From Polyangium sp. 15x6 (GTDB lineage: Bacteria; Myxococcota_A; Polyangia; Polyangiales; Polyangiaceae), in the NCBI RefSeq assembly GCF_029960785.1, contig NZ_JASBQE010000010.1, positions 1 through 64,000 on the forward strand: 64,000 bases of DNA, written 5' to 3'. Each line of letters opens with the position of its first letter. Position 1 is the first letter of the stretch. The notes below the pieces were generated by a model that was given only the letters and a program-made list of their open reading frames with translations, had not been told where the DNA came from and did not search any database. Below are positions 34,340-43,473 of this stretch, piece after piece. A program made the position numbers and the translations under genes.

Positions 34340-35548
34340 TCAGGCCAGCGCGAATGCATGCGCCCGATGCGCGTCTCGGTGCGCCAGCCGCGTGATGGCC
34401 TCGCGCAGCACGTCCTCGCGTAGCTCGTGCGGAATCACGCCATTGCCGATCCCCTGCAGCAATGGCACGTGCGGCGACCGCCCAAAGGAGCGCTCCGACA
34501 AACCGTCGAGGAGCAAGAGCCGACCCTCGGAGTCGACATTGCCGAGCGTGTCGTGCCACAGCCGCAGCCCGAGCCGCTCGAGCAGCCGGTGGATCGATTC
34601 GCGCTCCGCCTCCGTATTCGTCCCGTGCAGCGCGCCGAGCGTCGTGTCGAGCGCGATGCCCACCGCGAGCGCCTCGCCCTGCCGGATGCGCCGCTCGGTG
34701 TGGAGCTCGATCCGGTCGGCCGACCACGCCCCGAACGCGAGCGGTCCTTCCGGGCCGTACACGTCCTCGTTCGGCGCCGTGGCCGCGAGGTCGGCGTGGA
34801 GCGCGGCGCTCTGCTGGAGCAGCTCCGCGACGGCGTCGCGCTCGCCCGAGGCGAGGCGGTGGGCGTGCAAGACGATCCAGTCGAAGAGCTCCTCGTCCCA
34901 CAGGAGCGCGGCGCGTACGGCCTGGACGAGGCCGAAGACCTTTTCGCGCGTCTTCTGGGTCTCGACGAAGCGTCGGTCGCACACGACCGCGTACGGCGCG
35001 CGGAACGTGCACAGAAAGTCCTTCGTGCCGAACGCGTTGATCGCGCTCTTCGGCAGCACCGCGGGTCCGGCCTGCGCGAGCGTCGTCGTGGGCACGCGGA
35101 CGACGCGCGGCGCGCTCTGCACCATCGACGCGGCGAAGCCCACGAGGTCGAGCAGCGATGCACCGCCCACGACGAGCAGGACCGAGCGTCGATCGAGCTC
35201 CAGGGCGTGGACGTACGCCTGCAGGCGCGCAGGCAACGTCGCGTCGTCCTTCATGCTCTCGCCCCCGCCCTGAACGATCGGCGGAGCCACGAGATCCAGC
35301 GCGTCGTTGTGACACCGGGCATACCGCTCGATGTGCAAATTCAGCTCGGGCTGGGCAGCGATCGCTCCGCGATCGACGATGGCCGCGACGCGGTGCCGAA
35401 CGTCGGGCTCGCGCCCGGCGATGAGGTGCCGCAAGTCGCGGTTCATCGGCGAGAACACGTCGCTCGTGAAGCAGACGGGGTACTCGAACGATGCCGAGGC
35501 TCTGACGTGGACAATCACAGCGCTCTCCGGAAGTGAGCACGCCTGCAT
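34340..35548 (-). CDS. 3-dehydroquinate-synthase-like cyclase (EboD-like)
   Basis: A 402-residue protein of the sugar-phosphate cyclase superfamily. Seen are LLVVGGASLLDLVGFAASM (NAD-binding Gly-rich turn), RVPTTTLAQAGP, and KSAINAFGTKDFLCTFRAPYAVVCD. The last is the form found in EboD-type rather than AroB proteins, which have DSSVGGKTGVN. Acidic/His residues later in the chain fit the metal site (LHTERRIRQGEALAVGIALD). Housekeeping AroB is therefore unlikely. EboD normally sits in an ebo cluster, which is absent here. ATG 35548 is chosen because GTG 35584 lies against the tRNA terminator; the longer form remains possible. Confidence 0.75.
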   Translation of the reverse strand: MQACSLPESAVIVHVRASASFEYPVCFTSDVFSPMNRDLRHLIAGREPDVRHRVAAIVDRGAIAAQPELNLHIERYARCHNDALDLVAPPIVQGGGESMKDDATLPARLQAYVHALELDRRSVLLVVGGASLLDLVGFAASMVQSAPRVVRVPTTTLAQAGPAVLPKSAINAFGTKDFLCTFRAPYAVVCDRRFVETQKTREKVFGLVQAVRAALLWDEELFDWIVLHAHRLASGERDAVAELLQQSAALHADLAATAPNEDVYGPEGPLAFGAWSADRIELHTERRIRQGEALAVGIALDTTLGALHGTNTEAERESIHRLLERLGLRLWHDTLGNVDSEGRLLLLDGLSERSFGRSPHVPLLQGIGNGVIPHELREDVLREAITRLAHRDAHRAHAFALA

Positions 35549-35591
35549 GCGGCGTACCGACCCGTCGAGCGCGATCGTGAGCACAAACGAA

Positions 35592-35624
35592 CAATCCCCG
35601 GGAGGCGGGGCCTACCGGGGATTG
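35592..35624 (-). terminator. Probable Rho-independent terminator of tRNA-Pro
   Basis: CAATCCCCGG (35592-35601) pairs with CCGGGGATTG (35615-35624). Read on the minus strand, the hairpin lies 25 bases past the tRNA-Pro 3' end and is followed by a T-rich stretch (TTCGTTTGT). Confidence 0.7.
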
Positions 35625-35645
35625 CCGTACTGTGTCGTTCCTACC

Positions 35646-35722
<77 letters not shown>

Positions 35723-36138
35723 TACGCCGCGGGTTTTCACCACCGACGTGGGGGCGGACCATGCTCGCACCGGACGCTTCTGTCAAGTCCTGTCGAGCAG
35801 AGATTTCATCCGAGCGTCCACCGCCCTGGGCGTCCCCACGTCCGCCGAGGACGTCGGATGGGTGGAAAAATCTTGAAACGCAAGCAAAAAAGTCGATCCA
35901 GGAGCAGCCGGGCTCGTGTTAAAGTGCTACTGGAATCGAGACGTGACCTGGGGCGCTCAGAGCCTCCCCAGGCCGAACATGCGGCGACTCCAGGGGGGGG
36001 TTCGAGGAAGTAGCCCGGCGGTCCGGGCCAAGACCTCGGGCGTCGACGAGAGCTCTTTCCACGTTTGGGGGTGCGCTCGACGGGTCGAGCGCAGCCCCCA
36101 AACCCCCAGTCGATGTGGCCGCGAAATAGGAGGACAAG
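35723..36138. other. Intergenic region carrying a palindromic element
   Basis: About 415 bases between tRNA-Pro and the response-regulator gene. They contain a G-run at 35993, an unusually A-rich patch (35874-35895), and the 36064-36103 hairpin. The leader of the regulator gene ends with AGGAGG eight bases before its GTG start. No further gene was found. Confidence 0.6.
36064..36103. repeat. Dispersed hairpin element, copy 1
   Basis: TTTGGGGGTGCGCTCGAC (36064-36081) pairs with GTCGAGCGCAGCCCCCAAA (about 36084-36102), with one bulge. It is flanked by TTTCCACG on the left and CCCCCAGTC on the right. A diverged copy with the same flanks lies at about 52307-52346. A wider element of about 128 bp (35985-36112) may be present, since CGACTCCAGGGGG at its left end mirrors CCCCCAGTCG at its right. 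Confidence 0.75.
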
Positions 36139-36747
36139 GTGGCAATCGAGCTTCCGGCAGTTCGCATCCTGATCGTGGACGATGACCGAGCCATCTGCGA
36201 CTACATGCAGACGCTGCTCGAACGGGACGGCTACCAGGTGAAGACCCTGGTCGACCCGTCGGCCGTGGAGGAAGAGGTCCGCACGGGCGGGTATCACCTC
36301 ATCATCCTCGATCTGATGATGCCCAAGCTCGACGGCATCGAGGTGCTCAAGCGCATCCGCAAGGTCGACACCGACATCGCGGTCGTCATCTTCACGGGCT
36401 TCCCGAACCTGGAGAGCGCCGTGCAATCGATGAAGCTCGACGCCGTCGACTACATCAAGAAGCCCTTCAACGTGGACGAGTTCCGCGAGGTGCTCGCCCG
36501 CGTGATGCGCAAGAAGGGCCTGGCGCGCACACCCGAAGAGCAGCTGCACCGCGTCATCGGCGACACGATCCGGAACCTCCGCAAGGAGAAGGATCTGACG
36601 CTGAAGCAGATGGCTCGCCGCACGGGGCTCAGCGTGTCGCTTCTCTCGCAGATCGAGCGCGCCGAGTCGAGCGCGTCGATCTCGTCGCTCTACAAGATCG
36701 CGGTCGCCCTGGAGTCCCGCATCCAGGACCTCTTCGGGCAGTACTAG
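36139..36747 (+). CDS. Response regulator with XRE-type helix-turn-helix output
   Basis: A 202-residue protein starting at GTG 36139, with AGGAGG at good spacing. Residues 8-125 are a receiver domain: acidic pocket VDDD (13-16), phospho-acceptor Asp about 58 in LDLMMPK, the T/S of FTGFP, and the Lys of KKPF. Residues 140-200 are a Cro/CI-type DNA-binding domain (DLTLKQMARRTGLSVSLLSQIERAESSASISSLYKIA). A receiver joined to an XRE domain is unusual, as OmpR, NarL or Fis-type outputs are the norm. No histidine kinase is adjacent, so its partner is unlinked. Its TAG overlaps the convergent thioredoxin gene's stop (CTAG). Confidence 0.92.
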   Translation: MAIELPAVRILIVDDDRAICDYMQTLLERDGYQVKTLVDPSAVEEEVRTGGYHLIILDLMMPKLDGIEVLKRIRKVDTDIAVVIFTGFPNLESAVQSMKLDAVDYIKKPFNVDEFREVLARVMRKKGLARTPEEQLHRVIGDTIRNLRKEKDLTLKQMARRTGLSVSLLSQIERAESSASISSLYKIAVALESRIQDLFGQY

Positions 36748-37430
36748 GGCGAAGCGCCCTTCACGATCGCGCGGTCGAGCCGCGCGAGGTCCACACCGGC
36801 GATGCGGTCGACCGCAGCGCCGCGCTTGTCGTACACGACGACGTACGGGAGCTGGGGCACGTTCGCGAGGTAGCGCTTCGCGAGCGGCGTGTCCCAGTCC
36901 CCCACGTCGAACCGCCGGTACGCCACATCCGTGCGCGCGGAAAAGACCTTCACCATGTGCTCGTCCACCTTGCGGCACGGGCCGCACCACGCCGCAGAGA
37001 AGTCGACGACCGTGACCTTGCCCGACGCGAGATGCGGCGCGAGGTCCGGTACGTCGCTTCCGTCCGCCACGACCGTGCGCACGTCCGCGCCGTCGGGAAA
37101 CGATGCGTGTTCGAGGTAGCGGCCCTTGCCCGCGCCGAGGATCACCTCGAACCCGTCCTCGGCGGCGAGCCTGCGGGCCGCCGCGAACACGTCGACGTTC
37201 GGCGCGGCGACGACCTCGACCTCGGCCTTGCGGCGATCGAACCGAGCGTCGTAGACGCCCGGGTGCTCACGCAAGTCCCGGGCGATGTCGTCGCCGCAGT
37301 CGCTGCAGTCGATCTTGTCGAGCGAGACGATCACGGTGCGCGCGTCCTTCGGGTAGGAGCGCGCGCCGCCGCACGCGGTGAGCAGAACGAACGCGGACAA
37401 AGTGAACAGGTGCTTCGCCGAAGTGCGCAT
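36744..37430 (-). CDS. Lipoprotein with HMA-like and thioredoxin domains
   Basis: A 228-residue protein. Residues 1-20 are a lipoprotein signal (VLLTAC). Residues about 32-100 look like a heavy-metal-associated ferredoxin-like domain with DCSDCGDDIARDLREHPGV, where CxxC binds Cu or Zn in that family. Residues 110-225 are a thioredoxin fold with the redox site AAWCGPCRK (Cys 149, 152) and the cis-Pro region NVPQLPYVVV. It should act outside the cytoplasm as a thiol-disulfide enzyme, perhaps loading or protecting metalloproteins (inference). ATG 37430 gives the signal peptide. Confidence 0.85.
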   Translation of the reverse strand: MRTSAKHLFTLSAFVLLTACGGARSYPKDARTVIVSLDKIDCSDCGDDIARDLREHPGVYDARFDRRKAEVEVVAAPNVDVFAAARRLAAEDGFEVILGAGKGRYLEHASFPDGADVRTVVADGSDVPDLAPHLASGKVTVVDFSAAWCGPCRKVDEHMVKVFSARTDVAYRRFDVGDWDTPLAKRYLANVPQLPYVVVYDKRGAAVDRIAGVDLARLDRAIVKGASP

Positions 37431-37532
37431 CGCGAGGGCACACGATGCCGCCCCGGTCGCATGGGAGCAAGGCGCGGGCGCACGCCTGAATCCACGCGGC
37501 AAGGCATGCTCGCTCGGTGTACGCTCTCGCGC

Positions 37533-39056
37533 GTGAGCCAGAGCCAGATCCTCACCCGGACCCTCGCCGCCGATCACGTCACGCCCGTCCGCGCGTACAA
37601 CGCGCTCCGAGCGCAATCCGCCGGTCGCTCGTCGTTCCTGCTCGAGTCCGTGCTGCCTGGAGAGCGCTGGGGGCGCTACTCGATCCTCGGCTACCGCGCG
37701 CGCACCGAGCACGCCTACCCGCCGGGCGCGAACGCGCTGGAGCTGCTCGCGAGCGACGCGGGCGAGCTCGAAAACGCCGAGGGCCTCGCCGCGCGTTTCT
37801 CGCAAGCGCTCGTCGGTTTTCTCGTCTACGACGCGGCGAACGTGGCGAACGGCATCAAGCCGTGGCCGAACGAGGGCATGAGCGGGCGGCTCATGCGCGA
37901 CTGCACGGTGGTCGTGTTCGACAACCTCCAGCAGACGCTCACGATCGCGGGGCGCTCGAAGGGCGCGATCGATCGGTGCGCGTGGGAGATGACGCACGGG
38001 CCGGAGCTCGATCCGCTGCCGTCGCCGGATCCGACGCTGGAGGCGCTGTTCGCCGAGCCGAACATCGACGACGACACGTACGCGGCGAAGGTCGCGAAGG
38101 CGAAGCAGTACATCGAGGCGGGCGACTGCCTGCAGATCGTTCTAGCTCGTACGTTCCGCGCGCCGATGCGGAACGCGGATGCGTTCGACGTGTACCGCGC
38201 GCTCCGTGTGCTCTCGCCCTCGCCGTACCTGTTCTTCCTGGACTTCGCGGAGACGCCGTTCGCCGAGGGGATGGCGATCGCGGGCGCGTCGCCGGAGACG
38301 ATGGTTCGCGTGTCGGGCGGGAAGGTGACGCTCCGGCCGATCGCAGGGACGCGCAAGCGCGGCGCGACGCAGGAGGAGGACGAGGCGCTCGAGCGCGAGC
38401 TCGTGGCCGATCCGAAGGAGCGCGCCGAGCACGTGATGCTCGTCGATCTGGCGCGGAACGACGTGGGGCGCGTGGCCGCGCCGGGGTCGGTGGCCGTGAC
38501 GAGCGAGATGCGCGTGCAGCGCTTCTCGCACGTGATGCACCTCGTGAGCGAGGTGGAAGGGACGCTCGCCGAGGACAAGTCGCCGATCGACGCGGTGCGC
38601 TCGGCGATGCCGGCGGGGACGCTCTCGGGCGCGCCGAAGGTGCGGGCGATGCAGATCATCCGCCAGCTCGAGCCGGGTCCACGCGGCGTGTACGGCGGGG
38701 CGATCGGGTACGTGCTGCCGGATGGAACGGTCGACTTCGCCATCCCGATCCGCACGGTGATCGCGCGCGGCGCGGACTTCGAGGTGACGGCGGGCGCAGG
38801 GATCGTGGCGGACAGCGATCCGCTGCGCGAGGCCGAGGAGACGCGCATCAAGGCGCGCGCGGCGCTGGCGGCGATCCGGAGCGCCCAGGACGCGGTCGAG
38901 CGGCGCGAGGCGGAGGCCGCGGCGCTGCAGAAGCGGCGCGAGGAGGCGGAGCGGAAGAAGGCGGAGGCTGCCGCAGCGGAGGCGGCGGCCGCGGCCGCGA
39001 CGAATTCGAATGGCGAGGGGGACGCGGGCTCGAGTGGATCGGGCGATCCCGGCTGA
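37533..39056 (+). CDS. trpE: Anthranilate synthase component I (TrpE) with Ala/Glu/Lys-rich tail
   Basis: A 507-residue chorismate-utilising enzyme. SSFLLESV near the N-terminus belongs to the Trp-feedback region. LFFLDF, GASPETMVRV, RPIAGTRKRG, VDLARNDVGRVA, GTLSGAPKVRAM and GIVADSDP form the active site. It makes anthranilate from chorismate with ammonia supplied by TrpG, which is not encoded nearby. After the normal end (about 450) a highly charged Ala/Glu/Arg helix of some 60 residues is added, which is unusual. GTG 37533 is chosen; ATG 37506 in frame is possible. Neither has a clear ribosome-binding site. Confidence 0.9.
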   Translation: MSQSQILTRTLAADHVTPVRAYNALRAQSAGRSSFLLESVLPGERWGRYSILGYRARTEHAYPPGANALELLASDAGELENAEGLAARFSQALVGFLVYDAANVANGIKPWPNEGMSGRLMRDCTVVVFDNLQQTLTIAGRSKGAIDRCAWEMTHGPELDPLPSPDPTLEALFAEPNIDDDTYAAKVAKAKQYIEAGDCLQIVLARTFRAPMRNADAFDVYRALRVLSPSPYLFFLDFAETPFAEGMAIAGASPETMVRVSGGKVTLRPIAGTRKRGATQEEDEALERELVADPKERAEHVMLVDLARNDVGRVAAPGSVAVTSEMRVQRFSHVMHLVSEVEGTLAEDKSPIDAVRSAMPAGTLSGAPKVRAMQIIRQLEPGPRGVYGGAIGYVLPDGTVDFAIPIRTVIARGADFEVTAGAGIVADSDPLREAEETRIKARAALAAIRSAQDAVERREAEAAALQKRREEAERKKAEAAAAEAAAAAATNSNGEGDAGSSGSGDPG

Positions 39057-39098
39057 GCCTCACGCGGCGGCGCGCGTCGGTCCGGACGGGCCGTTTCT

Positions 39099-39476
39099 TC
39101 AAATGCGCGGCGCGCCCACCCCGAACGACAATCGAACGTTCGGGCGCGTCAAATAAAAGATGACCGCCGCCGCCACGACAATGGCGATCCACGCCGGCCA
39201 GGCGGCCGGCGCCGCCGCGACCGATGCGATCGCGAAGAGGCCGTTCACGGCCTGGATGCCGAGCGTCACCACCCACGCCCAGGCGCGCAGCGTGAGCAGC
39301 CCCCACGCCACGGCGAACATGGCGATTCCGACGGCGACGTCGAGCGCGATCGCCCAGGGCGGCAGCTCCGCGCCCGTGACGGCCGGCACGCTGGAGAGCA
39401 CGGTGAGCACGCCGCTGAGCGCCATGAGCACGGCCACCACGATGATGCCGGCAGGCCTCGTCTTCAGTTCATTCAT
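39099..39476 (-). CDS. Small integral membrane protein
   Basis: A 125-residue protein with about four hydrophobic segments (IIVVAVLMALSGVLTVL, AIALDVAVGIAMFAVAW, WAWVVTLGIQAVNGLFAIASV, WIAIVVAAAVIFYL). ATG 39476 follows a short polar N-terminus; an in-frame start further upstream is possible. No catalytic motif is seen. It converges on trpE and is likely an inner-membrane protein of unknown function. Confidence 0.7.
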   Translation of the reverse strand: MNELKTRPAGIIVVAVLMALSGVLTVLSSVPAVTGAELPPWAIALDVAVGIAMFAVAWGLLTLRAWAWVVTLGIQAVNGLFAIASVAAAPAAWPAWIAIVVAAAVIFYLTRPNVRLSFGVGAPRI

Positions 39477-39534
39477 GGAGCCGCGCGCATGCAAGAGGCG
39501 CGCGACGCGTCCTTTCCGCTCCGGGTCCGCGCGG

Positions 39535-40857
39535 CTAGGACTGGTATTCGCGGAGGACCGTCAGATCACGAGAAACCATGCGGAATGCCGCGCGCTCGGC
39601 CTCGGCGCGGATCTTCTCCTCGTCGAGCGTCAGGATCGTCCCGTTCGCGTAAAGGAGTTTTCCCGCGACGAACACGTGGCTCACGTCGCTGCCCTTCGCC
39701 GCGTGCACGAGGTTCGCGACGAGGTCGTGGCGCGGCATGAGGTGGGGTTTGTCGAAATCGAAGAGCACGAGATCCGCCGGCCGTCCGGCTTCGAGCATGC
39801 CCGCCTCGGAAAAACCCATCGCGCGCGCGCCGGCCTGCGTGGCGATGCGGAGCGAGGCGTCGCCGGCGATCACCTCGGCGTCGCGGCGCGCGAGCTTCTG
39901 GAGCAGCGGGAGGAAGCGGACGGCTTCCTTCATGTCCATGTCGTTGTTCGACGCCGGTCCGTCGGTCCCGAGCGCGACGTTGACGCCCGCGCGGAGCAGC
40001 CGCGGCACGTCGCCCGGGCCCATCGCGAGCTTCATGTACGTGATCGGGCAATACGCCACGGTCGTCCCGTGCCGCGCGAGGATCGCCACGTCGTCGTCGC
40101 TCAAGTAGAGCGCGTGCGCCGCGATCGTGGGTACGTCGAGCACGCCCGTCTCTTCGAGCAGCCGCGCGGGCGTCACGCCGTGCGTGGCGAGCGAGCGGCT
40201 CACCTGATCCTCGCTCTCGGCGAGGTGAATGTGGAGGCCGAGGCCCCTCTCCTTCGCGAGGGCCGCGATCTCGCGCAGGAACGCGGGTGGACAGACGTAA
40301 GGCGAGTGCGGCCCGAGCATCGCGCGGATACGCCCGTCCGCTTTGCCGTTCCATCGCTCCGCGAACGCGAGCGCGCCTTCGAGATCCGCGCCGACCTCCT
40401 TGCCCGCGCCGAGCCCGAACTGGCACCACGTGAGCGAGGCGCGCATCCCCGACGCCTCCACGACCTCGGCGACGTGGTCCATGTAGAAGTAGTGATCATT
40501 GAAAGCGACCGTGCCCGAGCGGATCATCTCGCACGCGGCGAGCTGCGCACCGGCGCGCACTTCCTCGGGGCCGAGCGCGGATTCGGCGACCCAGACGCGC
40601 TCGTTGAACCAGCGATCGAGCGGCAGGTCCTCCGCGTAGCCGCGCACGAGCGACATCGACGCGTGGCAGTGGGCGTTGAAAAATCCGGGGACAGCGACGT
40701 GATTCGCGCCGTCGATCGTCGTGTCGGGCACGAATTCGACGGGCGCCTTCCCGACGGCCACGATACGCGCGCCGTCGATGGCGATGGCGCCGCCGCGGAT
40801 CACCGTGCCTTTTTCGTCGAGCGTTACAATGTCCACGTTTTTGATCAGCGTCTTCAC
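39535..40857 (-). CDS. Amidohydrolase, S-adenosylhomocysteine / methylthioadenosine deaminase-like
   Basis: A 440-residue TIM-barrel metal hydrolase starting at GTG 40857, with GGAGG seven bases upstream. NAHCHASMSLVRG provides the HxH pair; HLAESEDQ, AAHALYLSDDD and GTDGPASNNDMDMKEA supply the further His and Asp ligands, and ITYMKLAMG fits the substrate loop. This set is typical of TrzN/MtaD-type deaminases acting on S-adenosylhomocysteine, methylthioadenosine or related N-heterocycles. A nearby guanine deaminase function is less likely. It acts in the cytoplasm in purine/methionine salvage. It is divergent from the VgrG gene, 137 bases away. Confidence 0.87.
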   Translation of the reverse strand: MKTLIKNVDIVTLDEKGTVIRGGAIAIDGARIVAVGKAPVEFVPDTTIDGANHVAVPGFFNAHCHASMSLVRGYAEDLPLDRWFNERVWVAESALGPEEVRAGAQLAACEMIRSGTVAFNDHYFYMDHVAEVVEASGMRASLTWCQFGLGAGKEVGADLEGALAFAERWNGKADGRIRAMLGPHSPYVCPPAFLREIAALAKERGLGLHIHLAESEDQVSRSLATHGVTPARLLEETGVLDVPTIAAHALYLSDDDVAILARHGTTVAYCPITYMKLAMGPGDVPRLLRAGVNVALGTDGPASNNDMDMKEAVRFLPLLQKLARRDAEVIAGDASLRIATQAGARAMGFSEAGMLEAGRPADLVLFDFDKPHLMPRHDLVANLVHAAKGSDVSHVFVAGKLLYANGTILTLDEEKIRAEAERAAFRMVSRDLTVLREYQS

Positions 40858-40994
40858 AGCTCGTCCTCCGGCTCCGGGCGCCTGCGCCGTGGCGCATCCT
40901 ACAACGAAGATTCGTGATCCCAAAGCACGAGGGACAATGGTAGTCTCGGCGGCGCTTCGAGGACTTTGGGGGAATCCCCGGGAGAGCGTGGGCC

Positions 40995-43448
40995 ATGGCT
41001 TTGACCGACCTCATCAACATCTCGTCGAGCGTGCTGCCGGATACGACGCGCGTGATCGCATTCCGCGGCGTCGAGGCGATCTCCCGGACGTACGAGTTCG
41101 AAATCTTTCTGTCGCTCGAAGGGGAAGAGGGCGACGGGCTGGATCTCGGCGACGCGATCGGCGCGAAGGCGCAGCTCGTGATCGACCGAGCGGACGACAA
41201 GCTGCCGCCGTTCGTGTTCGCCGGGATCCTGGCGAGCGTCGAGCTCCTGCACGCGGTCGAGGGCCGCTCGCTCGTCCGCGCGGTGCTCGTCCCGCGGCTA
41301 TGGCTGCTCGGGCTCTCCAAGCACAGCCGGATCTTCACGAAGAAGAAGCTGCCCGAGGTGATCGAGTCGATCCTCGCGGAGAACGGCCTCTCCGGCGACG
41401 ATTACGAGCTCCGCCTCGGATCGTACGAGACGGAAGAACACATCTGCCAGTACCGAGAGAGCGACCTCGATTTCATCTCGCGCTGGATGGAGCGCGAGGG
41501 CATCTATTATTACTTCATCCACGGCGAGGACGGCGAGAAGCTCGTCATCAGCGACGGCGCCTCGTACGAGGAGGACATCATCGGCAAACCCGTGCGGTAT
41601 TTCCCGCAGACCGGGCAGGATCGGAGCGCCGGGCCCTCGTTCCGCGCGTTCACGAGCCGCCACCGCACGCTGCCGTCGATGGTCAAGCTCAAGGATTACG
41701 ACTATGCCCGGCCAAACCTCACCATCGCCGGTTCGGCGCAGGTCTCGTCGAACGGCGCGGGCGAGGTGAGCCTCTACGGCGAACGGTTCTTCTCGGCCGC
41801 CGCGGGCGAGCGATTGGCGAAGCTCCGGGCCGAGGAGATGCGCGCGCGCGAGGTCGTGTTCCAGGCGCGCGGCACGCGGTCGCACCTGCGCGCCGGGCAC
41901 GTCTTCGAGCTCGAGGAGCACCCGCGCGCGGCGCTCAATGCTCGCTACCTCGCGGTCGAGGCGCGCCACCACGGCAACCAGGCCGCGGGCGCGTCGGCGT
42001 TCAAGCAGCTGCTCGATCTGGAGCACGACGAGGTGTATTACGTCGAGATCGAGGCGACCCCGGAGGGCACGCAGTTCCGGCCGGAGGCGCGCACGCAATG
42101 GCCGCGGATCTACGGCTACGAGAATGGCTCCGTGGACGGGCCGGCCGACAGCGAATACGCGCAGATCGACGATCAGGGCCGGTATTCGGTCAAGTTCAAG
42201 TTCGACGAGACGAACCTGAAGGACGGCAAGGCGAGCACGTTCGTGCGCATGATGCAGCCGCACGGCGGCGGCGTGGAGGGGTTCCATTTCCCGCTCCGCA
42301 AGAACACCGAGGTCGTCTTCAGCTTCCTCGGCGGCGACCCGGACCGCCCCGTCATCTCGGGCGTCGTGCCGAACGCGCACACGCCGAGCCCGGTCACGAG
42401 CGGCAATCACACGAAGAACGTGATCCAGACGGGCGGGCGCAACCGGCTCGAGCTCGAGGACAAGGCGGGGCAGCAGCGCATCACGATGTCCACGCCGCAC
42501 ACGAATTCGTACGTGCGCATGGGCTCGCCGAATGAAGGCCACACGATGATCATCCACACCGACGCGGCGACGCTGCTCGACGCGGGCGGAGATTGGAACG
42601 TCGAGGTCGGCTATCACGGGCCCGGCGCGGGCGTGAAGACGGAGAAGGTGAAGGGCTCCGTCACCGAGACGTACGAGGACGTGAAGACCGAGACGGTCAC
42701 GAAGCTCGTCACCGAGAATTTCAACGACCGGCAGGTGACGACGATCGCGAAGGGGCAGGACCTCTCGATCACGGCCGGCGGGCAGAAGGTCGGCATTTCG
42801 GGCGGGATGGGCGTCGCGGTGGACGGCGGCGTCTCGTTCAACGTCGGCGCCGGCACGGGGCTCGCCGCGCCCGGGAACAGCGATTTCAACGTCTCGGTGA
42901 CCGGCGGCAATTTCAAGGCGACGACGAACCAGAACATCGACATGAAGGCGACTGCGGGCACGCAGTCGTACGAGAGCACGGGGAAAGCGACGTTCAAGAG
43001 CTCGGGCGGCGATATCGAGCTCTACGCCAAGGGCAACATCAACGTCACGACCGAGGGCAAATACACGGGCGACATCAAGGGCGACAAGACGACGAACATC
43101 CTCGGCAAGCAGTTCAAGATCGTGAACGCCGACAAGACCGAGCTGACGTACGGCAAGGGCCTCACGCTGAACGCGCAAGCGAACGCGAACTTCACGCTCG
43201 CCGCCGAGTTCAACCTGAAGGTGGGCGTCTTCATCGACGTGAAGGCTTCCATCGATCTGACGCTCGCCGCCAGCATCAAGGCCGAGTACGCCGCCGTGCT
43301 CGACCTCCGCGCGACGCCGATGAAGGTCGCCGAGGCGACCGCGGGGTTTGCGTTCATGTCGGCCGGCGTGTTCATGGTCCAGACCCCGACGCTCGTGTTC
43401 ACGGGCGCGGCCTTCATGTCGCGCGCCGCGATCCAGCTCATCAACTGA
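40995..43448 (+). CDS. vgrG: Type VI secretion spike protein VgrG
   Basis: An 817-residue protein. Residues 1-400 are the gp27-like part (TYEFEIFLSLEG, LPEVIESILAENG, CQYRESDLDFISRWMEREGIYYYF). The gp5-like OB domain (QFRPEARTQWPRIYGYE, DDQGRYSVKFKFD, FVRMMQPHGG, FHFPLRKNTEVV) follows. A long beta-prism/needle section (about 520-770) is rich in Thr/Gly/Lys repeats. The final 60 residues are hydrophobic and Ala/Phe-rich without a known toxin motif. It caps the Hcp tube and carries cargo. It is the first gene of a co-directional cluster with DUF2169, pentapeptide, DUF3540 and PAAR-like genes. Confidence 0.93.
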   Translation: MALTDLINISSSVLPDTTRVIAFRGVEAISRTYEFEIFLSLEGEEGDGLDLGDAIGAKAQLVIDRADDKLPPFVFAGILASVELLHAVEGRSLVRAVLVPRLWLLGLSKHSRIFTKKKLPEVIESILAENGLSGDDYELRLGSYETEEHICQYRESDLDFISRWMEREGIYYYFIHGEDGEKLVISDGASYEEDIIGKPVRYFPQTGQDRSAGPSFRAFTSRHRTLPSMVKLKDYDYARPNLTIAGSAQVSSNGAGEVSLYGERFFSAAAGERLAKLRAEEMRAREVVFQARGTRSHLRAGHVFELEEHPRAALNARYLAVEARHHGNQAAGASAFKQLLDLEHDEVYYVEIEATPEGTQFRPEARTQWPRIYGYENGSVDGPADSEYAQIDDQGRYSVKFKFDETNLKDGKASTFVRMMQPHGGGVEGFHFPLRKNTEVVFSFLGGDPDRPVISGVVPNAHTPSPVTSGNHTKNVIQTGGRNRLELEDKAGQQRITMSTPHTNSYVRMGSPNEGHTMIIHTDAATLLDAGGDWNVEVGYHGPGAGVKTEKVKGSVTETYEDVKTETVTKLVTENFNDRQVTTIAKGQDLSITAGGQKVGISGGMGVAVDGGVSFNVGAGTGLAAPGNSDFNVSVTGGNFKATTNQNIDMKATAGTQSYESTGKATFKSSGGDIELYAKGNINVTTEGKYTGDIKGDKTTNILGKQFKIVNADKTELTYGKGLTLNAQANANFTLAAEFNLKVGVFIDVKASIDLTLAASIKAEYAAVLDLRATPMKVAEATAGFAFMSAGVFMVQTPTLVFTGAAFMSRAAIQLIN

Positions 43449-43473
43449 GCGCGCTCGCCGGGACGATATTCAC

